A DNA stretch of 64,000 nucleotides, taken from contig JASANG010001871.1 in assembly GCA_030248215.1 (NCBI GenBank), positions 186,001 through 250,000 of the forward strand, given 5' to 3'. The notes under the pieces were generated by a model. That model was not told where the DNA came from. It searched no databases and saw only the letters and a program-made list of their open reading frames with translations. A program made the translations under genes and the position numbers. Source of the stretch: Enoplolaimus lenunculus (lineage: Eukaryota > Nematoda > Enoplea > Enoplida > Thoracostomopsidae). This document shows positions 13,060-25,082 of this stretch, in pieces; position 1 is the first letter of the stretch; the number at the start of each line of letters is the position of its first letter.

Positions 13060-13400
13060 TGAGCCTGGGCTCGATGCTGTTCCGGTTGTCCCGACCAACC
13101 CGGGCGAAAATATAGGCTCGAAGTTGTCCTGACCAAGCCAGTGAAAATATAGGCTCGAAGCTGTCCTGACCAAGCCAGTGAAAATATAGGCTCGAAACCG
13201 TTCCGAGTAAACCAGTGAAACATAGATTCGAAGGTGTCTTGGCTGTTCCAACCGACCTAGTCAAAACACAGTCTCGAAGCTGTACCTGGTGTACCAATTG
13301 TCTCCGTAAAAACAGAGTCGAAGCTGGCCCGACGAACCGGCAAAAACATATATTCGAAACTATCGAGCAGTCTCTTAGGAAAAATATATACAGGTGTAAG
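13060..13400. repeat. Minisatellite, about 40-base unit
   Basis: About eight diverged copies of a unit containing AGGCTCGAAGCTGTCC and CCAGTGAAAATATA follow in tandem. The first three are clear and later ones decay. Open frames across it on both strands are a by-product of the repeat. Confidence 0.7.
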
Positions 13401-14084
13401 GGTAGTACAAACTTGAAAAGAGTGCTTCTTCCATCTGAGCACTCTACCTGTGAAATTACATTTCCACCTGGCAGTTTATGTAATCTGAAATTTGAAAAAT
13501 GGAAAGAATCAGATATTTTATCAGTTACATTTTATACTGTGATTATATATATAATGACCAAAAATATATATGGCGTCAAGCATAAATACAATGCACCACG
13601 CAGTGAAAGCCTGGACGAAAAGTAGTTGACAGTTCAACCAAAAATGAAACAAAATTAAGACAACATAAATGATGCTGAGAGATGTTCTTTGCAACTTCTT
13701 TTTAAAGATTTCTGATCAATTAATATTAAAATTGGATCACTGAATGAAAAGCAAAATCGCTTAAACGATACAAATTTTAGAAAAATATCCGGCAATAAAA
13801 TGCCGGAGCCGGATGTCGATTTTTTGTCGGAGCCGGATATCTGGACGCACCCTGGCATAATCCTAAGCTTAAGCCTAGCGTAACAATGACCATACACGTC
13901 ACGTAAAGCCTTAAGCTGGCCCATGTATAGAATAGGGCCTAAACGTTTTCTTGTGGGGGAGAAACAGAGTCGGCCTAAGCTTTAGACTAACGTTTTTGCT
14001 TATTCTTAGCATTTGGAAAGGCTCAACCTTACGCTTAGGCTTAGGATTACGCTTTTACTACTGTTCCGTCCCTGTTCTATACAT

Positions 14085-14451
14085 CAGGGTGCAACCGGAG
14101 GTAAAAGATACCGGAGCCGGACGTCAACCAAACTTGCCGGAGCCGGACGTCAACCAAACTTGCCGGAGCCGGAGGTGAGGCGAAATTTAGGTAGTAAAAA
14201 TACTACTTAATTTAATTTTAGCCAATACCCGCAATATTTTCTTAAGTTGTTGGGTTAAATTTCTGCGAAATTTCGGAAATTCTTTCCTGAAAATTGCGAC
14301 AAAAGTAAAACGAAATGCGTTAAACAGATAAATTTAGCAAAATTTTGCAAAATTTGACTACCGAAATTGCCGGAACGTCCGGCATAAAATCTACCGGAGC
14401 CGGAATATCTGTCGGAGTCGAATACGAAGGCAGACCTCCGGTTGTACCCTG
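14085..14451. mobile_element. hAT-like MITE (CCGGAG family), 8-bp target duplication
   Basis: Ends are CAGGGTGCAACCGGAGGT and its inverse ACCTCCGGTTGTACCCTG. The 8-mer CTATACAT flanks both sides. The arms are made of repeated GCCGGA units around an AT-rich core (GCGAAATTTCGG). The duplicated target is the TTCTATACATGGG motif of the CTAAGC element, so it is a nested insertion. CAGGG ends and an 8-bp duplication are typical of hAT transposons. Confidence 0.85.
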
Positions 14452-15409
14452 CTATACATGGGCCCGTAAGTTTATACGTTAACACTGCAATCGAGCAAAA
14501 AACCGTTTTGCCTCAATCTCTAATCGTAACACAGGCCGGTATACGACTCCGAAAAAATTACATTAAACACAAAACTGTAAAAAAACTACTTACGGGAGAA
14601 TCAGGCGTGGTTTACTTTGAGTAAAGGATGATGAACAACAAAGACCGATAGAACGCTCAATTTAAAAAAATCCCGAACATTTAATATTTCAACTCAAGAG
14701 CGCGCCAGCATCATGCAAAAAATCACAGTCTCAAACAAACAAATAGTGAAATCGAAATTATAGCCAATGTTACTTTGAAGGTGTACCGTTTTTCCATGAG
14801 ACTCCAATATAATAAGAAGCTTTAGACTATTTCTTGCCCACGGCTTAGACATAGGCCTAGTTATAAGCTCATCCTTATGCTGATGCATACGCTTCAGAAT
14901 ATGTTTATGCTACTGTTACGATCTTAGAAGCAACATTGGCCGAAGTTTTCATACAACGTATCTAGAAACCACGTAAACAGACGTTTTATCAACCTGACTA
15001 AATCGTGCTGTTTGAAACCTTATTGCTGGTGTAAAAGTTCTCAATTTTTCACACGAAACATTGCATAAATTTGTTATAATCGGTTACACAAATTTACTTA
15101 TCATACTCTATTTTTGTAAACAAAACAAAGTAACTTTCAGCGCCATCCTTGACCACTGGCTCATCTTGAGTTTGCGCAATACACAGGCTTGTGACCAGTA
15201 TAGAACTTTAGGTGAGATACAACATATTCATGGTGAAAAAGTTAATAATCTAAGCCATGTAAACATTTTCAATTCATCCATGCTGAAATTTTTGGATCCC
15301 CCTTGAGCATGTTGAGCTGGCTACAGGCCCAGAAGCGACATTCGTTTAAAGTTGCAATGCCAAACGCCCCTCACAACTCCAGCATCAAATTTACAATGAA
15401 ACATTATGC

Positions 15410-15742
15410 TCACCCACCGTGCAACGTCGAAATGAACGTTATCGTATCGTTATTTTGTATTCGATAGCTAGCACACCCCAACAGTTCCCAATCAGTATCG
15501 TTGACCAAAACTAAAATACCCGGACGCACTGTGCCATTAACAACAAAAAGTTCCGGTTTGTCTCTGACAATCGTGTCCCTTACCCAAAGAATCAGTTGCC
15601 TAAGTGTCCAGTTCGAATCAGAAACGCCCAACGCCGCATGTGACTGTGGAAGATCAACGCTATGATGTTTGGTATTGCCGCATAGTAACTCAGCTCCACC
15701 ACCGAAATCAAGTTTAACTGATATCGCATTGTTTGAGCTCAT
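15410..15742 (-). CDS. URM1: URM1, ubiquitin-related modifier 1
   Basis: Small beta-grasp protein that acts as sulphur carrier in thiolation of wobble uridine of cytosolic tRNAs and can be conjugated to proteins. In known systems the Uba4/MOCS3 enzyme adenylates and thiocarboxylates its C-terminal glycine. The 110-residue frame opens MSSNNAISVKLDFGGGAELL (human VEVEFGGGAELLF), has LRQLILWVRD, RPGILVLVNDTDWELLG, and ends FISTLHGG with the required terminal Gly-Gly followed by TGA. Human URM1 has 101 residues; the extra length lies in the middle loop. I chose this ATG because upstream in-frame codons encode a hydrophobic AT-rich stretch outside the family alignment. The gene has no intron here. 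Confidence 0.95.
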   Translation of the reverse strand: MSSNNAISVKLDFGGGAELLCGNTKHHSVDLPQSHAALGVSDSNWTLRQLILWVRDTIVRDKPELFVVNGTVRPGILVLVNDTDWELLGCASYRIQNNDTITFISTLHGG

Positions 15743-17494
15743 TATAAATATGAAAATTCGAATTATTATATCCAAAATCACAATAAATTAAGATTCACGT
15801 GTAAAATAGTGTGCAATTCAATACAGAATTACACCAGTTACACTTTAAAAAGTCCTCCGTGGAATTTCTGCCGGAGGTTCCGGCAATTTCGGTAGTAAAA
15901 TTTTCCAGTTCATATAAAAATGTTTCGTTCGATTCATTTGGGATAACTTTGGGTACTATTTTGAGAAGCTACCAAGCAGGTTTTTAAAAAATAAACCAAG
16001 AACAAAAATGTATGGCGCCTTACAATGCTGTAAATTAGTGGTTGGTATCAGATTTTTTCATATCCGGCAATTGTTGCCGTATATTTATCCGCATATCCAA
16101 AATTAATTTTTTTATTTCGGATATCTGAAATTCAATGTTGCGTGTTTGAGTTTCCCAACGTCAATTTTCGTTTCTTAAGCACTTATTTTAACTGGTGGCT
16201 CTAAAAGTACAATGACCCGTCCAAATCTTTAGGACCCACTCTAGTCTTAATATAGCGAAACATGATGCCGATTTGGCAACTCATAACCTCCCCGTGAAGA
16301 TTACAATTAAGTTTAATTCTTTTAAAGCTTGAATATACTTTCGTTTTATGAAAAACAAAAACTAAGACTTAAGAAGCTCTTCATCAACGGAATGAAACCG
16401 TTTACTACCGAGCTCATGACAGTATCCAGCAAGATGTAAAAAAACAAAATATTTTTTCCATATCATACTGAATTTATAAAAACTTTTGTGACCGTAACGA
16501 TTGAAAACGATGTCAATCAGCTATAAATTTCACAAACAGTATAAGTCCACCAAAAAACCAAATCTACTCACAAAATTGTCAAGAATGTAGTTCAATATTC
16601 TGTATCAGGTTTGAAATGAGAATTTCTTCTGGTCAAACCGAAAACATATCTTGAAGTATAAAAGGGGCATGACTTATACAGAACCCTTGTTGAAAATATC
16701 GCGACAAATTTAACTAAAGCAAGCTGCAACTGAAAGTGTCATTGCAAAAGTTAAATTTTGATTTTACGTTAACTCTGAACGCTGATTAAGCTCCACCGCG
16801 TATACCCACACTGCCGTACGTTTCCTCAGCAACGTTTTTCTTATTTTTCGGAAATGTAATTTGCGTAATCACTGTAAAACCAGTACTTTTGAAATTATTT
16901 TCAAACAAATTTACATTAGATGTAGTAAAATATGTCAACTGCTTAAATTCGAGCGCTCATTGATTTCGCGCAGCTGATCGAAAATGCATAGTCAGTTTAT
17001 TATAATAAACACAATAAATAACGTCAAAAAATGCTTAACACACTATAGGCATAGTTCTGTTTCTGTTGCGTACCGCAAAAATCCTGTTTCTAGCCCTCAG
17101 ACTCAGATAGGATTTTTGCAAAAGTCCTGGCAATTTATATAGTGGAATTTCTTATAATTTTAAAAAACTACAAGTACTGTTAATTAAGCGAGTTTTTTTG
17201 CACATTTATATCAATTTCGCCTCATTGTCGGACATGCTTACGAGCGTTTTGGAACAACTTTTTGCAAGATTTAAAAAGACAGTATTAAAATTGGCAAGTT
17301 TTGCTCCTCCGACGCGCTATCTGCAACATTTGCCAAAATTTGGATCAATAATCTTTGTGGTTTTGAAATATAGAACTTCAAACGATTGCCGTAAATGAAA
17401 GCTAGAATAGAGTTACATGCTGGCTTAGGATTTGATATCAAAGATATGCTTAGGATTTGATATCAAAGCAATTAGTGACCTCTCATTATTTGTT
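15743..17494. other. Intergenic between URM1 and RAB40
   Basis: No gene seen. A fragment of the CCGGAG MITE family lies at about 15845-15905 (TGCCGGAGGTTCCGG, then TTTCGGTAGTAAAATTTT). A 24-base direct duplication containing TTAGGATTTGATATCAAAG lies at 17425-17470. The rest is AT-rich. Confidence 0.4.
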
Positions 17495-17936
17495 ATACCG
17501 GATTCCCGTTATAATTGGGGCTGCTTGGGACATGTTTTATATCTGTATTTGCCTATTCGGTAATGTTTCGTCTGCTTATAAACCTCACTTCGTATTTAGA
17601 AAGTCGTTGTTGTCTGATATCATCATGTATAAGCCACCTTTTGTACTTCAGTATCATATGATCATATTTCCCAAATCGTCTGCATACCTAAGGTAACATA
17701 ACCAAATTGTCCTAGTGAATACCATGATACTAGAAATTGAATCTTGAATTATTTATTTATGACAATAGTTCAATTTGAAGATTTAAATTGCGCCTTTGCC
17801 TCTATTGCACTGCACCAATGCAAATCGTATAATAATCTTTATAATATCGAAATGAGAGCCCGAATTTTATTGACGTCGAATCTACGTGGGAGAAACCGTA
17901 ACCTCCCTGCCCCGGTTATAACGTTAATTCCGCATT
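17495..17936. mobile_element. TIR MITE with GTTATAAYYGGGGC ends
   Basis: Left end CCCGTTATAATTGGGGCTGC and right end GCCCCGGTTATAACGTTAAT are inverted copies. The same ends border the element at 34014-34857. It lies about 50 bases past the RAB40 stop codon and contains AATAAA motifs on the minus strand that RAB40 could use. Confidence 0.65.
17866..17871 (-). promoter_or_regulatory. Candidate polyadenylation signal for RAB40
   Basis: An AATAAA hexamer on the minus strand, about 115 bases past the RAB40 stop and inside the neighbouring MITE. It is the nearest canonical signal. Another AATAAA cluster lies near 17750. Confidence 0.35.
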
Positions 17937-17983
17937 AACTGCTAATAGATTACTTTAGATCAAGATTTAGACAATAATTTCTA

Positions 17984-20900
17984 CTACATAACCGAACAAC
18001 TCTTTCTCATATCACCATTACAGTCAGCGTACTGTCCTGTATCAGAATAAAAGCTCACGTTCAAATTACAGTTTGGGCTCCGCACTTCAGATCCAGACAA
18101 CCGTGACCTTGATTGCCGTCTATTTTGTGCAACAACTGCTCTTCCGGAACTTTCGCTACAGCTGCCTAAATTGTCATCACAATTGTTTGGCAACGCTGGC
18201 GGAGGAGTCCATGGAAAAAAACCGTTATCTCTAATACTTTCACTACCACTGCCGCTGTCAACAGACGACGGTGGCAATGTCAAGGTCCGGTGTCTCCGAT
18301 GTGGTTGTCTTGAGCCTCCACACGTTTTCACCCGAATAGAGCCCCACAACTGGGTTACGGCAGACCCTGGATTCAAGATGGATGAAGGCTTTTTGCGTGA
18401 ACCAGATGCAGATGAACTACCAGTAGTACTAGGTACAGCCTGATCTGAATCGGACCGTGAATGCGTTGGACAAAACGCACAATGCTGTGCGTGATTTGAA
18501 GTCGTTGCAATTGTAGCTGCGCTAGGAGCTTGTGACTGTTGCACAAGCGCAATATAATTATGCGTTGCACTACAGTTTGGATTATGCAATTTTACCTGCG
18601 GTTGAATCCTATTATTGAGATCAGTTGTGTTGTGTAATTTCAGTGATTTTACGCACGAACATCCAGCTGCAACACTGCCGAATGTTTTGGATAAACTCGA
18701 TTTATGTTGATGCTTGGCGACAGCGGGATTAACGTATGTGAATGGCAGCTGGCCAGTCTTTGACGATGACGCTAACAACGAGGAATGAGCGAAAGATCGA
18801 AGTTGAATACGAAGTGCAGACGGCAATGGAAGACTGTCTATATCGTATATTGTACTCACATTATTCACAATCGTACGGCAACATAGTTCTTGCAATGGAA
18901 GCACTAAAACTCAAACAAAGTAATAGAATCGCTTGACAGTGATTGTAAATGTAACGAGCGGTGACAGTCTTAATGAAACCCTACAGCTGGCACGCTCTAT
19001 CAGCCGTCTTCTTCAAATGTTTACAGTTTTACTTGTATTCCATAGAACAAAAAATTAAACCCTTCCGAGCCCAAAATAAGCACAAAATTATAACAAGTAA
19101 TATTTACACCAGCGGGTTACTAAATTAAACGCAATTCATTTAAAAATTTAATCAAAGTATGCACTAAATTCGGTTCCAGTGATTAGGACGTCTCTTTCCA
19201 TGTTGGTATTTGGCTATGCATCTTACAAATGTATGCCTATATTAAATAAAAACACTCTGACGCCGACCTCACCTTAATTCGATCTTAGTGTGAAACCCAT
19301 ATATTGGAATTGATATAGGTAATATGATCGACATGGTATCGGCATTTTTGGCACATACCGATACTTTAAATTTTACAATATTATCAGATGAATTGGGTTG
19401 AATATATAATTGCGTGGCATCTGATAAATACGTACTCAACATTAAGAGTTTGTTAATATAGCGCAAAGCTCAGATGCAGGCTAATAATTGAATAGCTACA
19501 GGTTTATTACCGTTTTCGATTGTCAGGGCATCATTTTACGGCTACGAAAATTTTCTAAATATGCTTGACGGCTATGAAATACAGTTTCGCTTGTTCACAG
19601 CCTTTTGTTTCTGCGAGACATTATTACTGGAGCTTGTTTTGTCAAACAGGAAGTCTTAATTGAAATTAGGGTTTGCTTTAAAAGGCTTGAGAACATTCTC
19701 GAATTGTTAAGATTGGTTAATGCATACATTATCACTGAAAGTCAAACAAAACAAAATAAGTGTAGATGGAGTGCCGGCATGCAATCGCTTCACCGCCACC
19801 TAGGAAAGCCAGACTTCTGAACATGAGTTGCATTAGTCACTGACAACTCTTACTACCGATTTACATATCGGCATCAGTATTCAATTGTCTGTATCGGTAT
19901 ATCGGTATTTTACATTATCGGTGCCACACCATACAATCTCATCAATCATATAAAATTTTAATTAATTAAAGTATATACGTAGTTATTAAAATATGACGCT
20001 GGTATTTTTGACATTCAGACATGATTCTACCTGGTATACACCAGCAAAATATTTTAAAAAGTCAGCTAAAACATTTTAGGACAACTGAAAAACTAACTGA
20101 CCTTTATTCGATTTCAACATCCATTCCATCCGACTGCGTCTGAGCACTAGTCGGGCGAGTTCAGTTAAGCTTTCATGAATGTTAAAATCGGCAAGCGGAG
20201 AAACTTCAAAATAATCCATCGCGTGTTTAGCTGCGAACGCTTGTGCATGTTCGCGCGGAACTGCGCGTTTGAATTCAAGATGCAAACGATTGCCGATCAG
20301 GATTTTTGGAACACCCGGAGTTTGCTGAAACACCGTAACATACAGGGAGTAACCAAAATTCCGATTCCGATTAAAATTCCGATTCCAAACGAATTCCGAT
20401 TCCGATTGCAGATTCAATCGGAATCGAAAGATACCCAAAATCTATATTATATTTGTCAATGGAAATTATCCGTATAGTCACAAAATTTCTAATTCTGATT
20501 CCGATCCTGGTGTAATCCAGTTCCGCTTTGCACCCTGTTAACATGCTGATATTGATTTTTTACAGTGACGTTGTAGTCTTTTCCACAAAACGCTTGCTGC
20601 CAATTCAATATTCAGAAAAACATTGAAAAATTTAGCATAACTAACATTGTAAGTTTAAAGAAAATTTCAGCCTATATATAATAGCTATAACACGTATTAT
20701 ATTATTACTCTTCACAAACAAATTGAAAGGGAAACAACACAACGGCAACAATATTGAGAAGTAATCTCTGATTTGAGCACGTTTGCTTGCCAAATTTCAA
20801 CTGTAATGGGATTTCCCATAATAATTTATATTTTAGAGCCAGCCACGACATAAATAACCATCGTTTTATAACCGCCTTTTCAAAACCCTTTTAAAAAAGC

Positions 20901-22120
20901 TTACTTCAGCAATTTCCGACAACCATCGATTAATTCCATCAAATGACCAACGATTTGTGATGTCGTAAACGAGCAAAACACCCTAAAATTCGTTTAGAAT
21001 TTGAATTTCAATCTATTACGTACAAAATGAAATAATTGTTAATATCAACTGCCATATTCTAATTATGATTTCGGAGCCAAGCGAATAAACAAGAAGATAT
21101 TAGCCGTATAATTCCCGACGTTCAGTAGCCAAGGAGTTATGTACAAAATCAAACAGCGGAGTGGATAAAATCATATTAGAAACATCTTGTACTTGTACCT
21201 ATTTATGTAATTGGTACTTAAAGTACTGATACTATATAAACTCAGCAGCATTTAGGTAAGCATAAAGTACGCAATTACTTTACCTGAGCTCCACGAGAAT
21301 AGCTACGAATAATAGTGTTGAAGCGTCCTTGACCAGATGTTTCCCTAAACCACAAATAAAAAATTTTCGTATTGAATTTTAAGAAACGCTGCTTACGTAT
21401 TTGGTTTTAAAAAATACCGAGCTGAAGCTAGGTTATGTAACAGAAAACGGTAACTGTGTTATTACGACTAGAACTTGATTTACATTTGGCTTAGACTCAG
21501 ATTTTGCATCTGATGTAGACTACGTAATGGCTGAAAATCGAAATTTAAACAATCCGTAAGTGAAACGAACTTCGTTTGAAATCACGCAGAGTATCTTAAC
21601 TAAAATATTTTTTAACCTAGCACCATTAAAATATACCCAACGCCAGGTGCTGAAACAGTCAGCGCCACACAAAATGCGTACCATAGCTGTAATTTGACTC
21701 TTTTACCATCAAGCAGTATCGCCGTGGTCTTACAAGTGACACCTGAAACAAAGCTTGAAATATCTGCTTTACCGTGTCTAAACACCATTATTTGTATTAT
21801 ATACATAATTAAGCAAGAAAAAGCACAGGTTTTTTTGTTCCAAGTCAAGTTTGCTTCACCGCATAACTATCATTAATAATTATTAATACAGGCAGCGACT
21901 AAATATTACTATTACCTACGTAGCAAATTAAACTGGCAATTTGAAAGTTGCCAATTGCAAAACTTACTAAACCAAACATAGATATTACATTACCGTTGAC
22001 AGAATATGGAGAATCGAATTCACACTCTTCTAGCTTTTGCAGAATTTCATTCTTTCCAACATCTGCATCGCCAACCAATAAAAACTTGAGCAAATAGTCA
22101 CGCGAACGCGGTAGTGTCAT
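17984..22120 (-). CDS. RAB40: RAB40 small GTPase with SOCS box, six exons
   Basis: Rab40 proteins recruit substrates to a Cullin5-Elongin B/C ubiquitin ligase through a SOCS box. Exons: 21994-22120, 21682-21742, 21284-21344, 20905-20982, 20102-20324 and 17984-18903. All phases agree and the sum is 489 residues. The GTPase domain (1-183) shows GDADVGKN (17-24), WETSGQG (63-69), GNRLHL (120-125) and EVSPL (149-153), the Rab40 versions of the G motifs. The SOCS box (184-225) has LQELCCR for Elongin BC and LPLP for Cul5. The tail ends CSVM, a CaaX prenylation box. Human RAB40B/C have about 280 residues; this protein has a further 200-residue Ser-, Asn- and Gln-rich region between SOCS box and CaaX, all in the last exon. 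Confidence 0.95.
20343..20537. mobile_element. Short hAT-like MITE (ATTCCG arms) in RAB40 intron
   Basis: Begins CAGGGAGTAACC and ends GCACCCTG. Both arms are strings of ATTCCG/CGGAAT. Flanks share TAACAT, a likely decayed 8-bp duplication. It stops 19 bases from the acceptor of the fifth RAB40 exon. Confidence 0.65.
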
Positions 22121-23057
22121 CAAAGAATCCCCTTATGCAAGTGTTTTACAAATAAACATTGCAACATCTATTTCTTGTAGGGAATACTATCCTCAAATTT
22201 CAACACAATGCATGAACATATACCAAGTAAATCCGTTCACTTTAATAGCGCAACATTAAGTTGTGCATGTTTTGTGTAATTGCCGAGCAAGTTAAAAAAA
22301 CCTATGGAGTTTTATACAGCTTGTGCTAAGCATATTAATAGACAAGCAATAACTTAGTTTTTTAGTCACGTGCCGATACTAAGATATTCGCCGACGCCGA
22401 AACTGATGCCAAAATAAACTGTATCCCTTTTCCTACTTACGTTAGCTATCTTATTATCAGAAATATTTATATGTGTTCCTAAGCCTAAGCTTAAGCCTAA
22501 AGCCTAAACCTAAGCGTAAGAAAGAGCCTATTCCTACTCCTAATCCTAAGCTTAAGCCTAACCCTGAGAAAAAAGTAGTCTAAAGCTTAAACTGAGTCTA
22601 CTACAGCCCCGCAGGAAAACGATGCGGCCCTGTTCTATACATATTATCACTTCGGGGTGACAAAGTTAAATACTGTGTTTTCATTGTCCATTTTATACAA
22701 TTTTGTTAAATGTGAAGAACAACAGCTCACTAATAGGCATCAAAGCACAAATTGCTCGAATTATTTGTGCAAAGAGAACCGGAAGACCCAGTTTTCAACC
22801 GCGTCGGTCGCACCTTTCAACTATTGGATCTGTTTTGGTTCTAATTACGTTCCAGTGGATAAACGTACTGCACTAGTGTTATAGGTTTCCGTGTGGTTTG
22901 CATATGCGAGTGGAATGCCATTTGTTCACGGATATTGTAGCCACGTTTATCAACGCACTGCAATTGAACTTGTGGTAATAATAAATTACTTAGCCAGTGT
23001 AGTTCACAATTTAGGCAAATTGTGAACTACGTAACCGCATCAATATACCTGACTGCC
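22121..23057. other. Intergenic upstream of RAB40
   Basis: No gene seen. It contains a CCGATA-family fragment (about 22365-22425) and a CTAAGC array with the GCCCTGTTCTATACAT motif (22476-22650). The RAB40 promoter probably lies in the first few hundred bases; no TATA or other element stands out. Confidence 0.4.
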
Positions 23058-23393
23058 GAGGCTGGTCAAGAAAAGTCGATTTCGAAAAGCTTTAGTCAGC
23101 ACCGAAAAAAATTGAAATTTTTAGAATAAAGTATTTCTATTGTTTTTTCGTAGTGTTTGTGTTTTTCATATCTTTGTGTTTTTTCAGAGTATCTACTCGT
23201 AATTATTGCGTAACTATGAAATTTCATAATTTCACCGGAAAACAGTCATACATTTAGTGAATCCCCGACTTCTGGTCTCAAAAAAGTGAGACCGAGATCT
23301 GCCAAATACCGTTGCCGAGACCGAGACCTACCAAATACCGAAACTTGCTGTGACCGAGACGAAGACCGAGAATCCCATCCCTGTTCGGAGACT
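23058..23393. mobile_element. GACCGAG-family MITE, copy 1
   Basis: Right end is a run of GAGACCGAG-like units closing with CCCATCCCTG. The interior (AAAAATTGAAATTTTTAGAATAAA, ATTATTGCGTAACTATG, ATCCCCGACTTCTGGTCTC) matches the copy at 27389-27715 in inverted orientation. The left end is decayed. Confidence 0.65.
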
Positions 23394-23639
23394 GACACTG
23401 TACAACAGCCGAACAGGTATGCTCAGGAAATTCTTCTATCACGTGTTCCCATGCGTGTGAAGCAAGGTTATTGCTTGCCAGTTGCCAGCTATAACTCAGA
23501 TTAAATAGAAGCAAATGTTGACAAAGGAAAACATCGAGAACAATAGAATAAATAAATAAATAAATAACCGTAGATATTTAACTAGCACGAGATATTATTA
23601 TAAGGTGATGTGTCAGTAATAAACGGCGTGTGATAAGGG

Positions 23640-25050
23640 GCCAGCCACTAGTAATCACCTACACAAAATCAATTTTGTTTAGCCTAATTCCGTAGTTCAC
23701 ATCTTGCGGTCATACTTTAAGAAAGAAGTGAGGGAAGTCTTGCTTATAGGATCTAAAATTTTTTAAGGAGTTAGCAGTAACTATTGGCAAACCATTGTAC
23801 ATATAAGGTAAACTATTCCAACAAGGCGTAATACGAAAGAAAATGAATTTCGTAGCATATTTGAATACGCCTGAGGTAACCTTAACCGTAGAGAATACCC
23901 CCGAGTGCGTGCATTAGGCATGAAAAGGATTACATCGTCAAAATTTATCGCGAAACATGCAACTGGTAGAACAAAACATCTACATGCTGTCACACACTCC
24001 TTAACTATAAATTATATGAAGCACTTAAAAAGCAGGTTTATTGCTTTGTACGTTTTTTAGCAATGTGTTGTAGTGTAATTCAAATTTAAGCGAGGGGATA
24101 AAAATAACACCAAGATCGGTTAGGAAACTAGCTTTCTCTAAAGCGTAGTTGCCAATATAATATGTATGAGACTCATTTCATGTGCCAAACTGCATTACTC
24201 CACACTTACCAATTGAAATATTCAATTGTTACGCTTCTGCACAATCAGCAAAAGCTGCATAATCAGCAAAAGCATGTAGAGCATTTGTAAGCAATGACGA
24301 GAGTAGCCTGTATCTGAATTAAGAATACCACAAGTTATATTTTAAGATCCTCAGCATACAATTGCACGTTAACGTTATTAAGACGATCAGCAATATCGTT
24401 CACATACACGAGGAACAAAAATGGGCCTAAAACTGATCATTGTGGGAATCCTGAAGTTACGTATCCTAACTCAGAAACGTTTTCGTTTGTTTTACGAAAA
24501 CCCATGCATCTTAAGTTATAGATAAGCTTTTGGTGATTTACACTACTAAAAGCTTTGGCAAAGTCGCTATACACAACATCAACACCAGTTTAAATAGGTT
24601 TATCAAGATATGAGACTATATCATAAACTTTATGAATGAGTTGAGTACATGTAGAACGCTTAGGCAGAAAAACAAATTGATATTCTGACAGTAGCTCATT
24701 TTCCAACATAAACTTTTGAATTGCGTGTCTTATATATAATATATACTTTCCATTACATTACAACAAACACTTGTAAAGGATAGAGGCGGATAATTTGAAA
24801 CATTAGACGCAGACGTTTTTATAAACTGGAATTACGAAACGTGGCTAAATGTCTTAACTGAAATGAACAAATATTATCTTGTAAAGAGCTGGTTTTATGG
24901 ACTAATTTGTTAACTAACATACGTACCTCTCTACGAGCCACAGATCAAAGTCTACTTGGCTTAAGACTGTGTCATTACATTGTTGCAGTAGAGGCATGCG
25001 CTGGTCATCATGAATGAAAACCAAGCAAAAATAATCATTAAACAAATTAC
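23640..25050 (-). mobile_element. Decayed LINE (non-LTR retrotransposon), reverse transcriptase and C-terminus
   Basis: Minus-strand pieces match the reverse transcriptase of Jockey/CR1-type LINEs: DVVYSDFAKAFSSVNHQKL (palm), SVLGPFLFLVYVND (usual PQGSVLGPLLFLLYIND) and QLYAEDLKI where active elements have the YADD box. Towards 23.8 kb comes the usual C-terminal tail with FFRITPCWNSLP and NSLKNF. Several in-frame stops and the changed catalytic box show it is dead. The 5' part is missing. Confidence 0.75.
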
Positions 25051-25082
25051 ATTTAGCACTATTATCTACTACTACTGCTATT

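Larger units (their letters stand above)
11674..15409. other. Gene-free, repeat-rich interval
   Basis: No gene was recognised between the CDF transporter and URM1. The interval holds CTAAGC-type hexamer arrays, a minisatellite and a nested hAT-like MITE, listed separately. The rest is AT-rich single-copy-looking sequence without coding signal. Confidence 0.5.

Noticed and set aside
13215-13625. 136-codon plus-strand frame
   Set aside because: Mostly minisatellite sequence; the remainder is AT-rich with no recognisable domain.
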